Of a stretch of 64,000 bases of DNA, positions 11,071 to 23,400 are shown in pieces; positions within the stretch are counted from its first letter, which is position 1; each line of letters starts with the position of its first letter. The DNA is from Epiperipatus broadwayi. Lineage: Eukaryota; Onychophora; Udeonychophora; Euonychophora; Peripatidae. Position numbers and translations under genes: made by a program. The DNA lies in contig JAQFVV010012490.1 of NCBI GenBank assembly GCA_028023455.1, positions 4,757,936-4,821,935 of the forward strand. Reading direction: 5' to 3'. The notes under the pieces are model-generated. The model did not search any database, was not told where the DNA came from, and was given only the letters and a program-made list of their open reading frames with translations.

Positions 11071-11170
11071 GTACTTTTGCCTAGATGCTAGATCTTGTTT
11101 GTTACATGAACATACAAATCCAACCGGTACAGATTTTTTCCCCCGGTTTGGTGCCGAATGTGGGGCTTCG
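11071..11170 (+). repeat. LTR-end and PBS-like segment related to 4,135-4,230
   Basis: It shares with 4,135-4,230 the blocks TACTTTTGCCTAG, AACATACA, ACCGG(T/C)(A/G)CAG and a T-run followed by CCCCC(C/T)GG. It continues into TTTGGTGCCGAATGTGGGGC (about 11,148-11,167), close to the TGGCGCCCAACGTGGGG-type primer-binding site of LTR retrotransposons. No coding sequence of an element follows at once, so it is probably a solo or truncated LTR remnant. Confidence 0.45.
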
Positions 11171-13522
11171 AATATAGACACTCACATACCTGAGATAGTA
11201 GTAGATAGGGATAAAAATAATATATTTTTTTCATAGTGATATTGAATATATATATGTGTAAAGAAAAAAAATTTTTTCTTCTTCTTGGTTCATACACCCA
11301 GCTTAAAAATTTTTTGAATATTGGTACACATTCTCTGCAAGTCATTAGTATAAGTATAAATATTTTTTGGTATTGTACCAGTAGAGAAAACACCACCACC
11401 TAAACTGCAAGTCAGATCCAAACTCAGCTAAACCAAACTGAATTCAAACCTAACTTACCATTTCAGATTAGTAGAAATCGATGGCACAGTGCTATGTGCC
11501 AAGAAACTAGCTCAATGGCTGGTGAGGATTAGAGACCCCTGAACTGACACTAATATCGGATAATAAATTAACTAAGATAATTTTAAATCAAATCATATGT
11601 ATATGTTAAGGTTGCCAACACAGACAGCAAGACTTAATATTAAATAATTATTGAATAAGAGAATTAAGAACTAAGAAACCAAGTGTGTTTAGAAAATATT
11701 TAATAATAATAGTTTGTTTTGTTTGAATTTTAAATAATGTTTATATTAATTAATTCTAGTCCTTAAACAAAGTTTATAATTATAACAAGAGTGGCGGTCC
11801 TTATTATATGCCAATGAGTATTACACAATATTTTGGAATTCTATGTCTATGCCCCCAACAAGAAAATAAAGGCAGATAAAGGTATTCATTTGTAAAGGAC
11901 ATTATTACTCTAATGTTATATGAAAGAATGTGAGATTCATTTTCACATTCACAAATCCATTCATGAAGAGCAAGATACATATTTAAGGCATAACTTTAAT
12001 CTTTATTAGAAAACTTATTTACTTTGAGACAACTGAGAATTTGTCAACTTTAATTGAAATCACTTCATCATGAATTACGAGCATTAGAGTGGGCTTTATT
12101 GGAACAGAGAGGTAACACTGCTGATGAATTATGAGCTATAAAATGAAATGGAAAGACAATAGCTGGTCGATGATCTAAGTTCTATGGTGGCTTGCATTTC
12201 ACAAGTCTTACTGCCTTTTGACTATGAGCCTTTGGTGTTCCAAATATAATATGAACAGGAGAGAAAGTGCTTTTTTCCTCAATAATTTAAAATAACAAAT
12301 ATTATCACCAACAAGACTAATGGAGTGGAAGATTGCCCTATGTCAGCAACATTCGAAGATGATGATGTGAGAGTCACCATTTGAATAATAAAACCCAATT
12401 ATAGAATGCTCTATGTGATGACTTCATCAAATTAATTAAAATCACACAAGCTTTTAACTAAAACCATTTTAAAGCATTATAAAATTATATTAATCATGCC
12501 TCAAATATCATACCTTCCTGAATCTTAATAGAAAATAACAGAAAGTTGAATTAGAATATATTTATTTGATTCCTTTATCGGCCCTTTTGCAAAAAAAAAA
12601 ACATTTTAAGATTATATATGAATAAATACACATTGGTGAATACGAGAAAATAGGTGGGGCATAGATTAGAAATGGAGCTAATAATTTGTTATTAGCCAAT
12701 TATAAAAATAGCAAATATTTAATAATTTTTTTCAACTCGATAATTGATAGAATGGTAAATCTAGTTCTAATGGACGAGAATTATTATCAGATTTAATATT
12801 ATATTTTCTGCGTAAGGCAAATAGAACAAAGGAGTTTATTGAGTCAAAAGATTATTGGCATATAATTAAAAATAAATGACATTAATAAATCACACAAAAT
12901 ATATGTATTGTATAGTAAACCGCCATAGTAAGGAAGAAAAGTTAAAGACTAGAGGTTGAGAGAATTACGATATAATTTACAATAGCATAAATAAAAGATT
13001 TTATAAAGATTATTACATTATAAATGAGAAGAGCTCTTAAAGGGAGTGTAAAGTAAAGTTTGGAAACTGGCCAGAAAGCTTAAGGTTCATTATGGAAATA
13101 TATTACCCATTTCTTCCAGGGCTGGTTCCCTTAGTTTACACATCTGGGTGAGGAAAATGTAGGCACGCATTTAGTTGATTACTTGAATAGCATTTTATTT
13201 GATTTTGGCAACATGATTGGTCCAGAAAGGATTTACCAGCTTCATTGAAGACCTTCAGGGGACTTCAGAAACCGTAGCCAGATTCCTGATGTTTTAGCCC
13301 TTCACCATGATCGAAACACTATTTAAATTTATGATTTTTAAATGCATAGAGTTTACTGCATTTCTCTACAACAAAAATGTCTTTTCCCCTCCAAACTTTT
13401 CAGAGCTCTATATACTGTATTGGATGCCTTCAGGCTAGTGCTTCTTTCATTATCAATGCCACAAAATCTACTAGTTGTTTTTAGATACATTCCTTCTATA
13501 AGACTTTCAAACTCATTAACTT
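11171..13522. other. AT-rich DNA without a recognised gene
   Basis: All open frames are short and unconvincing. Some stretches, such as 12,070-12,260 and 13,080-13,320, are of higher complexity and could be worn retroelement or exon remnants. No motif allows a name. Confidence 0.45.
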
Positions 13523-13552
13523 GAATTCATTTTCTAATTAGAAAATGAATTC
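13523..13552. repeat. 30-bp perfect palindrome
   Basis: GAATTCATTTTCTAA is followed immediately by its exact reverse complement TTAGAAAATGAATTC, with no loop. EcoRI sites sit at both ends. Confidence 0.9.
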
Positions 13553-13815
13553 TTAAAATCAGAAAATGATTTTAATTAGGAAATCCTTACATTTTAAAAT
13601 ACTTATCTTTTTTTCTAATTAATAAAACTTTAACCATTGTTTTGGAAAGGGAAAATCTGAAAGCTTATCGAAAGAATGTAGCTTTTAATCATTAAAAATT
13701 TAACAAATTATTTAAAAGTGAAATAAACATTCCCGACGCAATGAAACTTTTGAACAATTATATATATTTAAATATTTACAAATATATACACACAATCCAC
13801 ACAGTTATAATATAT

Positions 13816-13848
13816 ATAAATTCATGAATAATTCTATCATGAATTTAT
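13816..13848. repeat. 12-bp-stem hairpin
   Basis: ATAAATTCATGA (13,816-13,827) pairs with TCATGAATTTAT (13,837-13,848) around a 9-nt loop. Confidence 0.8.
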
Positions 13849-13987
13849 TAATAGAATTGATCAATTTAAATCTGAAACGAATTAATTTTAATACACTTTT
13901 ATAAAATAAATTTTTCTTTATGGAAATTAGCGTGGATTGAACGTATAAAGCTCCATTGCATCAGAAATTTAAGGTTAGTACTAGGGG

Positions 13988-14048
13988 TTTGAAGTGGACT
14001 TATGGCTAGATGTCATGAAGATAGGATCGAACTCAGATCCGACTGCTT
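13988..14048 (-). repeat. Possible minus-strand member of the GAAGCA hairpin family, tRNA-like B-box
   Basis: On the minus strand this reads TGAAGCAGTCGGATCTGAG... with GATC repeats and a terminal TCTTCA, resembling the hairpins at 1,315, 8,063 and 17,018. On the plus strand GGATCGAACTC resembles a pol III B-box and TGGCTAGATG resembles a weak A-box, so a tRNA-derived SINE fragment is an alternative. No full tRNA cloverleaf is visible. Confidence 0.3.
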
Positions 14049-14059
14049 CAGTATATACA

Positions 14060-15060
14060 TAAAAATATATTTTGCCAGTAAATAGTATTGTTATATACAC
14101 AATATTTTTTTTCTTTCATAATAATTTTATCATTTTGCAAATCTATAAAAGAAATAAAATAGTGGCAGTTCTGTTTTTTTTTTTACCTTTCATGTTTATA
14201 ATGAAATATAAAGAAGTATATGCTCTAACTAATAATAATGTTTTATATAGTGTTTCTGTTCCTTTTCCATAAATATTAATTACATGTATAATCCTTGTGA
14301 GTCTTAAAAGAAGTAAAAAGAAGTGACAGCTTTTAAGGGGCTTTTACCTTCATATTAATAAAAGATAAAAAAAGTGCATTTTCATAATAATAATAAATCA
14401 TGTTTTATAGTTTTTTTAATAAATGCTTTAAAATACATGTAAGATTCCCGTGAATAAAAGAGTGGCAGCTTTTAAAGAGCTCTTACTTTCATAAGATAAA
14501 GGAATGTGTTTTTCAAAAAAGTAAATAATGTTTTATATAAAATGTTTTGTATTCATAAACATGAAAATACATGTGGGATTCCCGTGAATAAAAAGGTGAC
14601 AGCTTTTAAGGGGCCTCCACATTTATAATAAAATAAAAAAAAGTATGTGTTCTAAATAGTCATGTTTTATATATAATATTTTCCATAAATGATTTTAATA
14701 GCATAATATTTTAGAGTTTGCAGTGAGATAAAATAATGACAGCTTTTAATGGACTTTCCCATTTAAAAATACAAAGATAAAGTAGTGGGTGTGCTAAATA
14801 GTAATAATGTTATATATAATAATTTTTTTTTTCATAAATGTTTTAAATATATATATATATATTTCCAAGTTTGAGAGAGAATTAAAATATTTCAAATAAT
14901 TGCAAATATGCAGATTTTTTATTAATAATATTTATGCATATATAACTGACTCAGATTAATGAAAGAAATAAAGTCATGGCAGCTTTTAAATACTTTCATT
15001 CCTTTATATATAAATATTTGCTAAAGCTCTAATAATTTTTTTCTGTTATCATTGTTAAGC
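14060..15060. repeat. Decayed ~140-bp tandem repeat, about six copies
   Basis: GGCAG/GACAGCTTTTAA-type boxes recur at about 14,166, 14,327, 14,466, 14,600, 14,740 and 14,980. Between them recur AATAATGTTTTATAT, CATAAATG(T)TTT and, in two copies, GATTCCCGTGAATAAAA. Spacing is 134-161 bp, except for one ~240-bp interval that holds extra AT-rich sequence. The order is constant, so this is an old minisatellite-like array. Confidence 0.7.
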
Positions 15061-15660
15061 TGTCAGTGTATAACCATTAAGTATACATTTTAGAAAAGTG
15101 TACAAGCCAGTAATAGTGGATCATCTGGACAGACCACATAACTCTACCCTTTTGGCTGGCACCCAGTAGCAATACCAAAATAAATTTGCCAATAGATGGT
15201 AGAGTTATTAGAATAACAGCATAGTTTAAAAGCAATGATTCATAATGCAAAAGTTATATAGTTTTTTTTCTTTTTATATAAAATGTATGTGTATCCATTT
15301 TATCAATGCAATTGATAATAATTCATTTTGTTAAGAAGTTTCAGGTGCTGGAGAACAACCAAAAAAACAACAACAATGAAGCAGAACAGAAAGAAGGCCA
15401 GGTAGAAAACATAATTATTTTATATATTTTTGTATTGAAAGGTTAGATCTAGGAACTAATATTAAAAGAAATAAAAGTCAGGCAGGATGGAGGTAGTTAT
15501 AAGTAAAGATAAATTAGGTATGGGAGAATAGAGCAAAGGGGATGAGTGTGAGAATGGGGGAGGTGTTAATCCATAGTGAAATCAAAAAGAAAAAAGAACC
15601 ATAAACTTATTTGTGTAGTTAGAAAATAAAATGTTTTTTTATCTTAAACCTAATAGATGT
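15061..15660. other. Leader-like region before the gag-like pseudogene
   Basis: No gene is present. TAACTCTACC near 15,140 and GGTAGAGTTA near 15,200 form a loose inverted repeat. The part from 15,340 is purine-rich and leads into the coiled-coil frame, so it may be the leader of the same decayed element. Confidence 0.35.
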
Positions 15661-16567
15661 ATGGAGGGCAGTAGTGAGGAGGACATGGATCAGGGAAAGG
15701 CATTGAGGTCAGGCAAAATCATTTTGGAAAGTAATGACAAAACTAAGGAGGTCGAGAATCCAACTGTAACCATGGAAACAGTAAGATGGAAGTTGCAAAG
15801 AATGGAAAAGAGGTTTGAAAATTTGGAAGCAAAGATTGAAGATGAAAGCAGAAAGACAAAGGACTGGATGGTCACCATGTGGAACAACATGAATGCACCA
15901 TAGTGATGAAGGTAGATAAGGTACAAACAGAGTGCCGACAGGAATGTGAGGATATTCATAACAAGTTTGATGGGAATCTGGAAGACCACAAGTACAAAAT
16001 TAGGGTTGCCATACAGGAAATAAAAGGAGAACTTATAGATGAGCAAAAGAAGCAAGATGCCACCTTTCATGTTTACATTGATAAAATGAGGGAAGAGATC
16101 AACAACATAAAGGAGGATAGGATAAGAATGGAGGAGAAATCAGAAGATAAATCAGAGGCATCTGAACAGACTAGAATCAAGGTGAGAATAGAGGAAAAAG
16201 GAGTGGAGATAATTTCACATGGACCCCAGCCTACACCAGACACTAGCACAGGAAAATCAAAACCCATTATATGTAGGGACAAGTAGACTCACCCATGTCA
16301 CTGACAAAATGCATCCCATTCATGGAGAATCAAATTATTATGGCAATACAGCCAAAGATGCCACCTTATATCCAGCAAATGATGGTGGGATGTTGGGTTA
16401 GGAAGATAGAGGAAATGGCCCAATTCCTCACCATCATTGATTATTTGTATATCAGAACTGAACCAGTCAAATATCACTCAAGACCCTTGAGTCAACCATG
16501 TAGAGACCAACACAACTCATGGCAAAATGAACTGACTGTTAACAGAAAATATGAACTGCCAGATTGA
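15661..16567 (+). pseudogene. Gag-like coiled-coil protein remnant, frameshifted
   Basis: Two consecutive frames (15,661-15,903 and 15,879-16,286) overlap and together encode a charged, heptad-rich protein. The first has RWKLQRMEKRFENLEAKIED, the second EIKGELIDEQKK and DKMREEINNIKEDR. A frame change lies at about 15,880-15,900. After the second stop the apparent frame moves again (16,295-16,567) and decays. Long coiled-coil N-terminal regions before a capsid domain are known in Gag proteins of several arthropod LTR retrotransposons. I see no capsid major homology region or CCHC knuckle, so the Gag assignment is inference from style. The start at 15,661 is chosen because the upstream codons look non-coding. 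It might belong with the LTR-like traces at 4.2 and 11.1 kb. It could alternatively be a host coiled-coil pseudogene. Confidence 0.4.
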
Positions 16568-17017
16568 GGGAGAAACTAAATAAATCTGAGCTGGATGGAC
16601 AACAGATAGACAAAATGGATATATTAAATGACAAATGACCTTGGACTGCAGTTACAATATTTTATATAGATTTGTAATGTGTAATAGAGTTTATAAAGTC
16701 TTTGTAATGTGCAATATAGTTTTTTTTTTATGGTTTATTTGTTCGTATTTTATGCAAATCATAACTAATACAATAATAAGATGAAACATGCAATTTTAAC
16801 ATAAAGGTAATCTTAGAACATACGTGACAAAAGAATTTTTTTATTGTTATTAAGATAATTTTAGAAAACAAAGTCAGTTAGAGATAAATGAATTTTGCCC
16901 ATGATACACGTCACCAATCTACTGGTTTTTCTTTAGTCACCTAGACATCAAGTAAAAGATTTTTTTTCTATTTTTAAACATTTTTTCTTTTTTATTCATT
17001 AAGGTCAGGAAAATGAT
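16568..17017. other. AT-rich spacer with a short duplication
   Basis: A ~37-bp motif is repeated: TTTGTAATGTG(T/C)AATA(G/T)AGTTT occurs near 16,669 and 16,700. Nothing else was recognised. Confidence 0.5.
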
Positions 17018-18386
17018 GCAGATGATCTGATGCTCAGATCCTGCTTCACAGCCCACATCCAATCTCGTACCATCTAACTATGTTTAAACCCATCAGTATG
17101 CACGTATATATATTTATAAATATGTATATTTCTTTTTGCTTTAGTATTGAAACATAAATCATGTAGATATTTATATATCTTAATCTAAAACCACTTTAAT
17201 AAATAAATATTTAATCTTATTTTCATATGTATACATGCATAAATGATAAATACATATATCAGTGTAAGAGATTGCTGACAAATCATTAAAAATTGTTATA
17301 TATAAATTGTACTTAAAATCATATATGAAACTCATTATTTTTCTATATTTGATTCAGCAGTCAGAAATGATGCAATTCTTTTAAAAAGTTTCTCAAAATC
17401 AATTACCCGGAAAAGCCCAGGAGCTAAAAGTAAAAGATTACAATTTTGTAATAGTAAATAAACCCATTAGTGGAAATTTTGTCCAGGCCAGCTTGTTTTA
17501 AAATCATAAGACTTATTTTACAACAATTGTTCAAGAAACTGATAACAGAATTGCATTGTTTCAAAAGTCTTACAAGATAAGAAAGAATCCAGTCAGCCAA
17601 TTTTAGCTGCACATTAAGTGCTTAAAATGCCTCAGGTCCAGCAGTAGTTGCTATGCTACATCACCAAAATAGAAGTATAAATACTGCTGGATTTGAATCC
17701 AAAAAGGAGAGATAACCAAAATATGCTGATGTCCAACCAAATCCACATCAATTTTAATTTTCCCCCAATGTGCCGTGAGTAGGGGAAATTTCACCTTCCC
17801 CTCCATTCCAATAAGCTTTTCCCATAACAAAGCTCCCTATCCCATACTAATGAACTCTGAATGTATGCCAATAAAGTAAATGCTACCTATCATGTCATAT
17901 TTAAACCCTAGATCTAGTAAACTAATGATGATGAACATTATTCGCATCAAGGACTGCTATTCCAAATATCAAGGTAAAAGAACTTTAGTCACTTTTCATT
18001 ATCAAATTCAGCCTTCTTTATAATCCTGATGCTATGTTCTGATACTATACTTAAATGTTTTCCTATTGTATAACTTTTATAATATAACTCTATATAACTG
18101 ATCCTCATTAAGCCTTTTTTAATATACTTTCTCTTTATTTCCATATGGCAAATAATTCTAGTAAATATGTTTATGTATTTATGTTTTTTTTAAATGCCAC
18201 TAATAATTTCCAATATTGCTAACATATACTTAATTTCTATTTTTCTTTTACCCTGTACTTACAGGGTAATTAAGAATGTAAATTAATTAAAAACAAGTCT
18301 TAAGCCAACTTGTGCAGGTGTTTGTGATTTTGGAAAAAGTCATTAAATTACAAAAATATGCTATAGAAAACAGATGAACATCTGTA
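17018..18386. mobile_element. Dispersed ~1.37-kb repeat, copy 2, abutting the satellite
   Basis: This copy is colinear with 8,066-9,449, from the GCAGATGATCTG...CAGATCCTGC hairpin to the CTATAGAAAACAGAT...ATCTGT hairpin. It lacks the long TA tract and keeps two short segments missing from copy 1 (around 17,953 and 17,985). A 62-codon minus-strand frame (17,424-17,612) is not supported in copy 1. Its end is fused through a 52-bp duplication to the first satellite monomer, so the array boundary coincides with the repeat end. Confidence 0.8.
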
Positions 18387-18457
18387 ATTTAAATACTTTA
18401 TCATTAAATATGCTATAGAAAACAGATCAACATCTGTAATTTAAATACTTTATCATT
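18354..18457. repeat. 52-bp tandem duplication at the satellite boundary
   Basis: ATATGCTATAGAAAACAGAT...TTTATCATT is present twice with a 52-bp period. The unit ends in AAATACTTTATCATT, which is the AATACTTTAACATT piece of the satellite monomer, so the duplicated unit spans the junction. Confidence 0.85.
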
Positions 18458-20123
18458 GCAGTTCAGTATAATTTAGCTAATTCTACCTAAATATGACAAA
18501 ATCAGTGGAAAATTTCATTCAAAATATACTATTGTACACCAGCATGTTCATAGCGTGTTTTAAGCTTGGAAATACAGCCAGGTTACAAATTACTAAAAAT
18601 TGATGAATTTGAATACTTTAACTTTGCAGTTCAGTATAATGTAGCTAATTCTACCTAAATATGACAAAATCAGTGAAAAAATTGTACACCAGCATGATCA
18701 TACTGCATGTTAAGCTTGGAAATACACCCAGGTTACTAATTTCTAAAAATTGATGAATTTCAATACTTAAACATTGCAGTTCAGTATAATTTAGACAATT
18801 CTATGTAAATATAACAAAATCAGTGGAAAAAGTTATTTAAAATATAGTATTCTACACCAGCATATTCATATCGCATTTTAAGCTTGGAAATACAGTCAGG
18901 TTACAAATTCCTAGAAATTAATGAATTTGAATACTTTAACATTGCAGTTCAGTATAATTTAGCTAATTCTACCTAAATATGACAAAATCAGTGAAAAAAT
19001 TCATTCAAAATATAGTATTGTACACCACCATCTTCATATAGCGTTTTCAGCTTGAAAATAGAGCCAGGTTACAAATTCCTAAAAATTGATGAATTTGAAA
19101 ACATTAACATTGCAGTTCAGTAAAATTTAGCTAATTCTACCTAAATAGAACAAAATCAGTGAAAAAATTCATTCAACATATAGTATTGCACACCAGCATG
19201 TTTATATAGCTTTTTAATCTTGGAAATACAGCGAGGTTACAAATTCCTAAAAATTGATGAATTTGAATACTTTAACATTGCAGTTCAGTATAAGTTAGCT
19301 AATTCTACCTAAGTATGATGAAATCAGCAAAAAAATTCATTTAAAATATAGTATTGTACACCAGCATATTCATATAGCATTTTAAGCTTGGAAATACAGC
19401 CAGGTGACAAATTCTTAAAAATTCATGAATTTGACTACTTTGCCATTGCAGTTCAGTATAATTTAGCTAATTCTACCTAAATATGATAACATCAGTGAAA
19501 AAATTCACTCGAAATATAGTATTGTAGCCTAGCGTTTTAAGCTTGTAAATACAGCCAGGTTACAAATTCCTAAACATTGACGAATTTGAATAGTTTAACA
19601 TTGCAGTTCAGTGTAATTTCGCAAATTCTACCTAAATATGACAAAATCAGTGAAAAAATCATTCAAAATATAGTATTGTACACCAGCATTTTCCTATAGT
19701 GTTTTAAGCTTGGAAATATAGCCAGGTTACAAATTCCTAAAAATTGATGAATTTGAATACTTTAACATTGCTGTTCAGTTTAATTTAGCTAATTCTACCT
19801 AAAGGTGACAAAATCAGCAAAAAAAATCATTCAAAAGATAGTATTGTACACCTGCATGTTGATATAGCATTTTAAGCTTGGAAATACAGCCAGGTGACAA
19901 ATTCCTAAAAATTGATGAATTTGAATACTTTAACATTGCAGTTCAGTGTAATTTAGCTAATTCTACCTAAATATGACAAAATCAGTGAAAAAATTCATTT
20001 GAAATATAGTATTGTTCACCATCATGTTCCTATAGCGTTTTAAGCTTGGAAATACAGCCGCATTACAAATTCCTAAAAATTGATGAATTTGAATAGTTTA
20101 ACATTGCAGTTCAGTATCATTTA
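18440..20123 (+). repeat. 168-bp satellite, diverged left-edge monomers (~10)
   Basis: Monomers follow each other at ~165-168 bp. Best conserved are TGATGAATTTGAATACTTTA, CATTGCAGTTCAGTATAATT and TTTTAAGCTTGGAAATACAG. Monomers differ visibly from one another, show small indels and have no regular higher order. One at 18,660-18,720 carries an 18-bp deletion (AAAAAATTGTACACC) diagnostic of a HOR1 monomer. One at 18,785-18,860 is of the second lineage (GACAATTCTATGTAAAT). The array is interrupted at about 20,123 by the LINE. Confidence 0.95.
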
Positions 20124-20441
20124 TATAATTTTTTAAGGTATAATATTTATTTATATTTAATTTTGGTTACACATGTAAATTATATAGAAAAAAAGCAAAT
20201 AATAATTACAAACATGCATTTTGTGAATCAATAAAATTACAAGAAAAAAATTATACTTGCAACTGTGAAAGATCAGTTTCTTGTTCTTTATTTTGACAAG
20301 CATGCAGTTCATTGCAAATTAGAAAATAGAAGTAAATTAAAAAAAATTCCCCCAACTGCCCATTGGGGATATCTATTAATTGTTTATTTTCTTAATTGAT
20401 GAATTTCTAAGTTTTCCATTTTTAATCGAGTCCAAATATGT

Positions 20442-23400
20442 TTAGTCATTATTTACTTCTGTATTTTTATTGCTGTGGTCAAAGTCTTCTGACTGGATCC
20501 AGGTTGGCATGAAGATTTCAGTGGGAGTTAGTAGCTGGTCTTTTTCTCTTATAGTTGTAAGAGTTTTGATAGTAAATTCAATAGGATCACAGGGTGTTGT
20601 ATTGAATAATAATCTATGTCTGAGTAGCCAAAGTGTGTGGTTTACAAAGATAGATCTTCCAATGTTTGCGTAACTTTCTGTTTTGATGTCCCTAGCGATG
20701 TCAATGAGTTGAATATGTGTGATCTTGAAGAAATCTTGAAGTCTGCATCTTACTTGGTTTAATCATATGCAGTCTATTAGAATATAGTTGATAGTTTCAG
20801 AATGTCTTTTGCAGATGTTACTTAGAGCTTCAATCCTCTTGAATCATTTTTTCTCAATAAGGAAGTCATTTGTTGGTAAAGCGCAAAGATTGGTTTTTCT
20901 GGTAAAATGAATATATTTTGGTGTAAGAAACCATATTTTTATCTTTGGAATTAATTTCTCATTTGGTATTCCTAGCATTGTAGGTGGGCAATCCTGATTA
21001 ATGTTCAGAATGTTGAAAGTCTCATCAAATTGACTCATTTAATTTGATATGATTGGAAAGAAGGTTGATTAGGTTTTCCAGCCAGGATTGCCTATGGTAT
21101 GGTGGAGGCCTGTCTGTAGGGATAATTTTATTGAGTGGAGTTTGGTATATTGTTTTCGTGTACATGGAATAAAAGAAATTTATCATGTTTCTCATTAACA
21201 TTATAGCAATTGAATGCAAACCTAGTCCATTTAATCTTTTAGGGTTTTGCATTTTTTTCATACTGATGGATATCACCTTTTTTTTCCATAGAAAAGCAGA
21301 ACATAATGAATTTATTTGTGAGATAAATCTTTAGGTAGGATTTAAAATGGGGAGGTAGTAATTGATTCTACTAAATGCCAGTGTATTTAGCAGATGAACT
21401 TTATGACACAGGGAGAGATAAACACCCTTTAGTGACTGTTACTTTTTTAGTTGCAAAAAGCAAATTGTTCTGTACTGAAATTTTCATCATCCTTGGAGAC
21501 AGGTATAGAGGGAATCCCAAAAAAGATTGAGGTTTTGCTGAAAAGATGGAGGGAACACTTTTTCCTGACAAAAGTTTCCACACTGCAGAGTTTTCCCAAT
21601 TAAATACTAGCTTGTAATTTGTAGAGTATTAGTAGATAATTTTTTCTAGTGCAGCTAAGTGCTTCATAGAAGGGAGTATAATGACAATGTCATCCATATA
21701 TGCTAGTAGGTTGATTTCTCGGTTTATAAAGGGTACAAGACTCCAGGGAGTTTTGCTTCAATCTCTTTTAGTAGAGGGTTTATGTAGGCTATGAACAACA
21801 GGGCACTTAAAGGAGAACCTTGTGGAATAGAGATGGAAGGTCTAATTTCAGGTGCTATCCGGCCATTGAGTGTGATAAGTATTTCTCTATTGTTCAAGTG
21901 ATTTTCAATGATACTTAAGTACACTGTGGAAACTCCATAATGTTCTAAAGTTTCGAGAAGTATATTTATGCATATGGAATCAAGTGCAGCTGTGATATCC
22001 AATTGTACTGCAGTGGGCTGAGATTTTGTTTTGCTTTTTACATGGTCTAAAACTGATTTAAAAAGGCATACAGCATTTATTGCTGATGAGCCTTTTTTTG
22101 CATATTGTGCATTTGATATTTTTCTTAAAATTGTACCTTGAATCTTATCCTTTATGAGTCCTTCAATTATTTTTATGAGAAGGGGCGTCATGGAGATTGG
22201 TCTAATATTGGAGGTAGTAAAAGGCATATCTTATTTCTTTAAAAAAGGCACTAGTGAAATGGGGTAGAGGTTAGGGATTTCTAAGCAATCTGAGGCCAAT
22301 CTATCTAGCATACCTTTTATAATAGGTAGGGTTAAATGAGATAGGTGAAGTAATAGAAATTTTGGTAGGCCATGTGGGCCTGGATGGGTTTTGTCTGGGA
22401 TAGATTTGAATTTATCCAGAATTTGTTTGTTAGTAATTTGGTAATCATAATCATTTGTATCATTTTTGAAGGTTGTCCTAGATATAGAATTTGAGTCAAC
22501 TTGTAATTTGGCATAGAAGATATAAATGGTTATAAGCATTGAGGAGACTATATGATTGATTCCATTATCATTGATAGACAAGGGAGTATTTATTTTTGCT
22601 TTAGCTCATAGTGCCCACTGCATATAGCTTTTTGTCCATGCATGCCTGTTAGCTAAGAATATTTTTGATGTTTTGATAGCAATTGTTTCAGCTAAAGTTC
22701 TTTGTTTCATTTTGTATTGATTTTTTAGATCATGAATTGTGCTAATGTCAAGAAAGGTGGAAGGAATTGAATCTATTGCCATTCTGATAGATTCCATGTC
22801 TTTTAGAATTTTTAGGTTCTTTCTGTTTACAGGAGTAGTTGTTGGTAGTTGCTCTCAGAACTTCAGTAAATATAAGCCATGCCTGAATTGGATCTTGTGA
22901 CAAGATGTTAGTCTTATGAACATATATGTAGCCCTCAGAGAAGATGGCCTCAGGAGTGTTGAATTTATTAATCATTCTTGGTGTTTTAGCAAGGCCATCT
23001 GAATGAAAAGTTGGGTCTCCTGCATAAATAAAGATCTTTAGAGCTAAGTGGTTTGAAAAGACCACATGTTTTAATGAAGTTTCAATTTTGAAGTGAATGT
23101 CTGGTGAATAGTATATGAGATGTATTAGTGATGAATATTCCTTTGTGTAGAATGAATAAGAATTTATTGGAAAAAAGCCTTGCACTGACATTAGTCCAGT
23201 GTTCATCAGATGTATATGATTGGTATCAAAAGTATTGTAGGACATGTTAAAGTCACCTAAAATTATAATAGATGAATTATTATGGGTAAGAGTTGAATTA
23301 ATTGTATTAATTACTTTGTGTATTGTATTTGTATTTTTGTGGAGGTAAAGATATATAATGTTTAGACTACTATTTCCTATATCAAAGTTTATAATTGCAC

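Noticed and set aside
13988-14048. tRNA gene
   Set aside because: Only a B-box-like GGATCGAACTC is present. No acceptor or anticodon stem can be formed.
15690-16282. Minus-strand frames of 126 and 69 codons
   Set aside because: They are antisense shadows of the gag-like coiled-coil frames.
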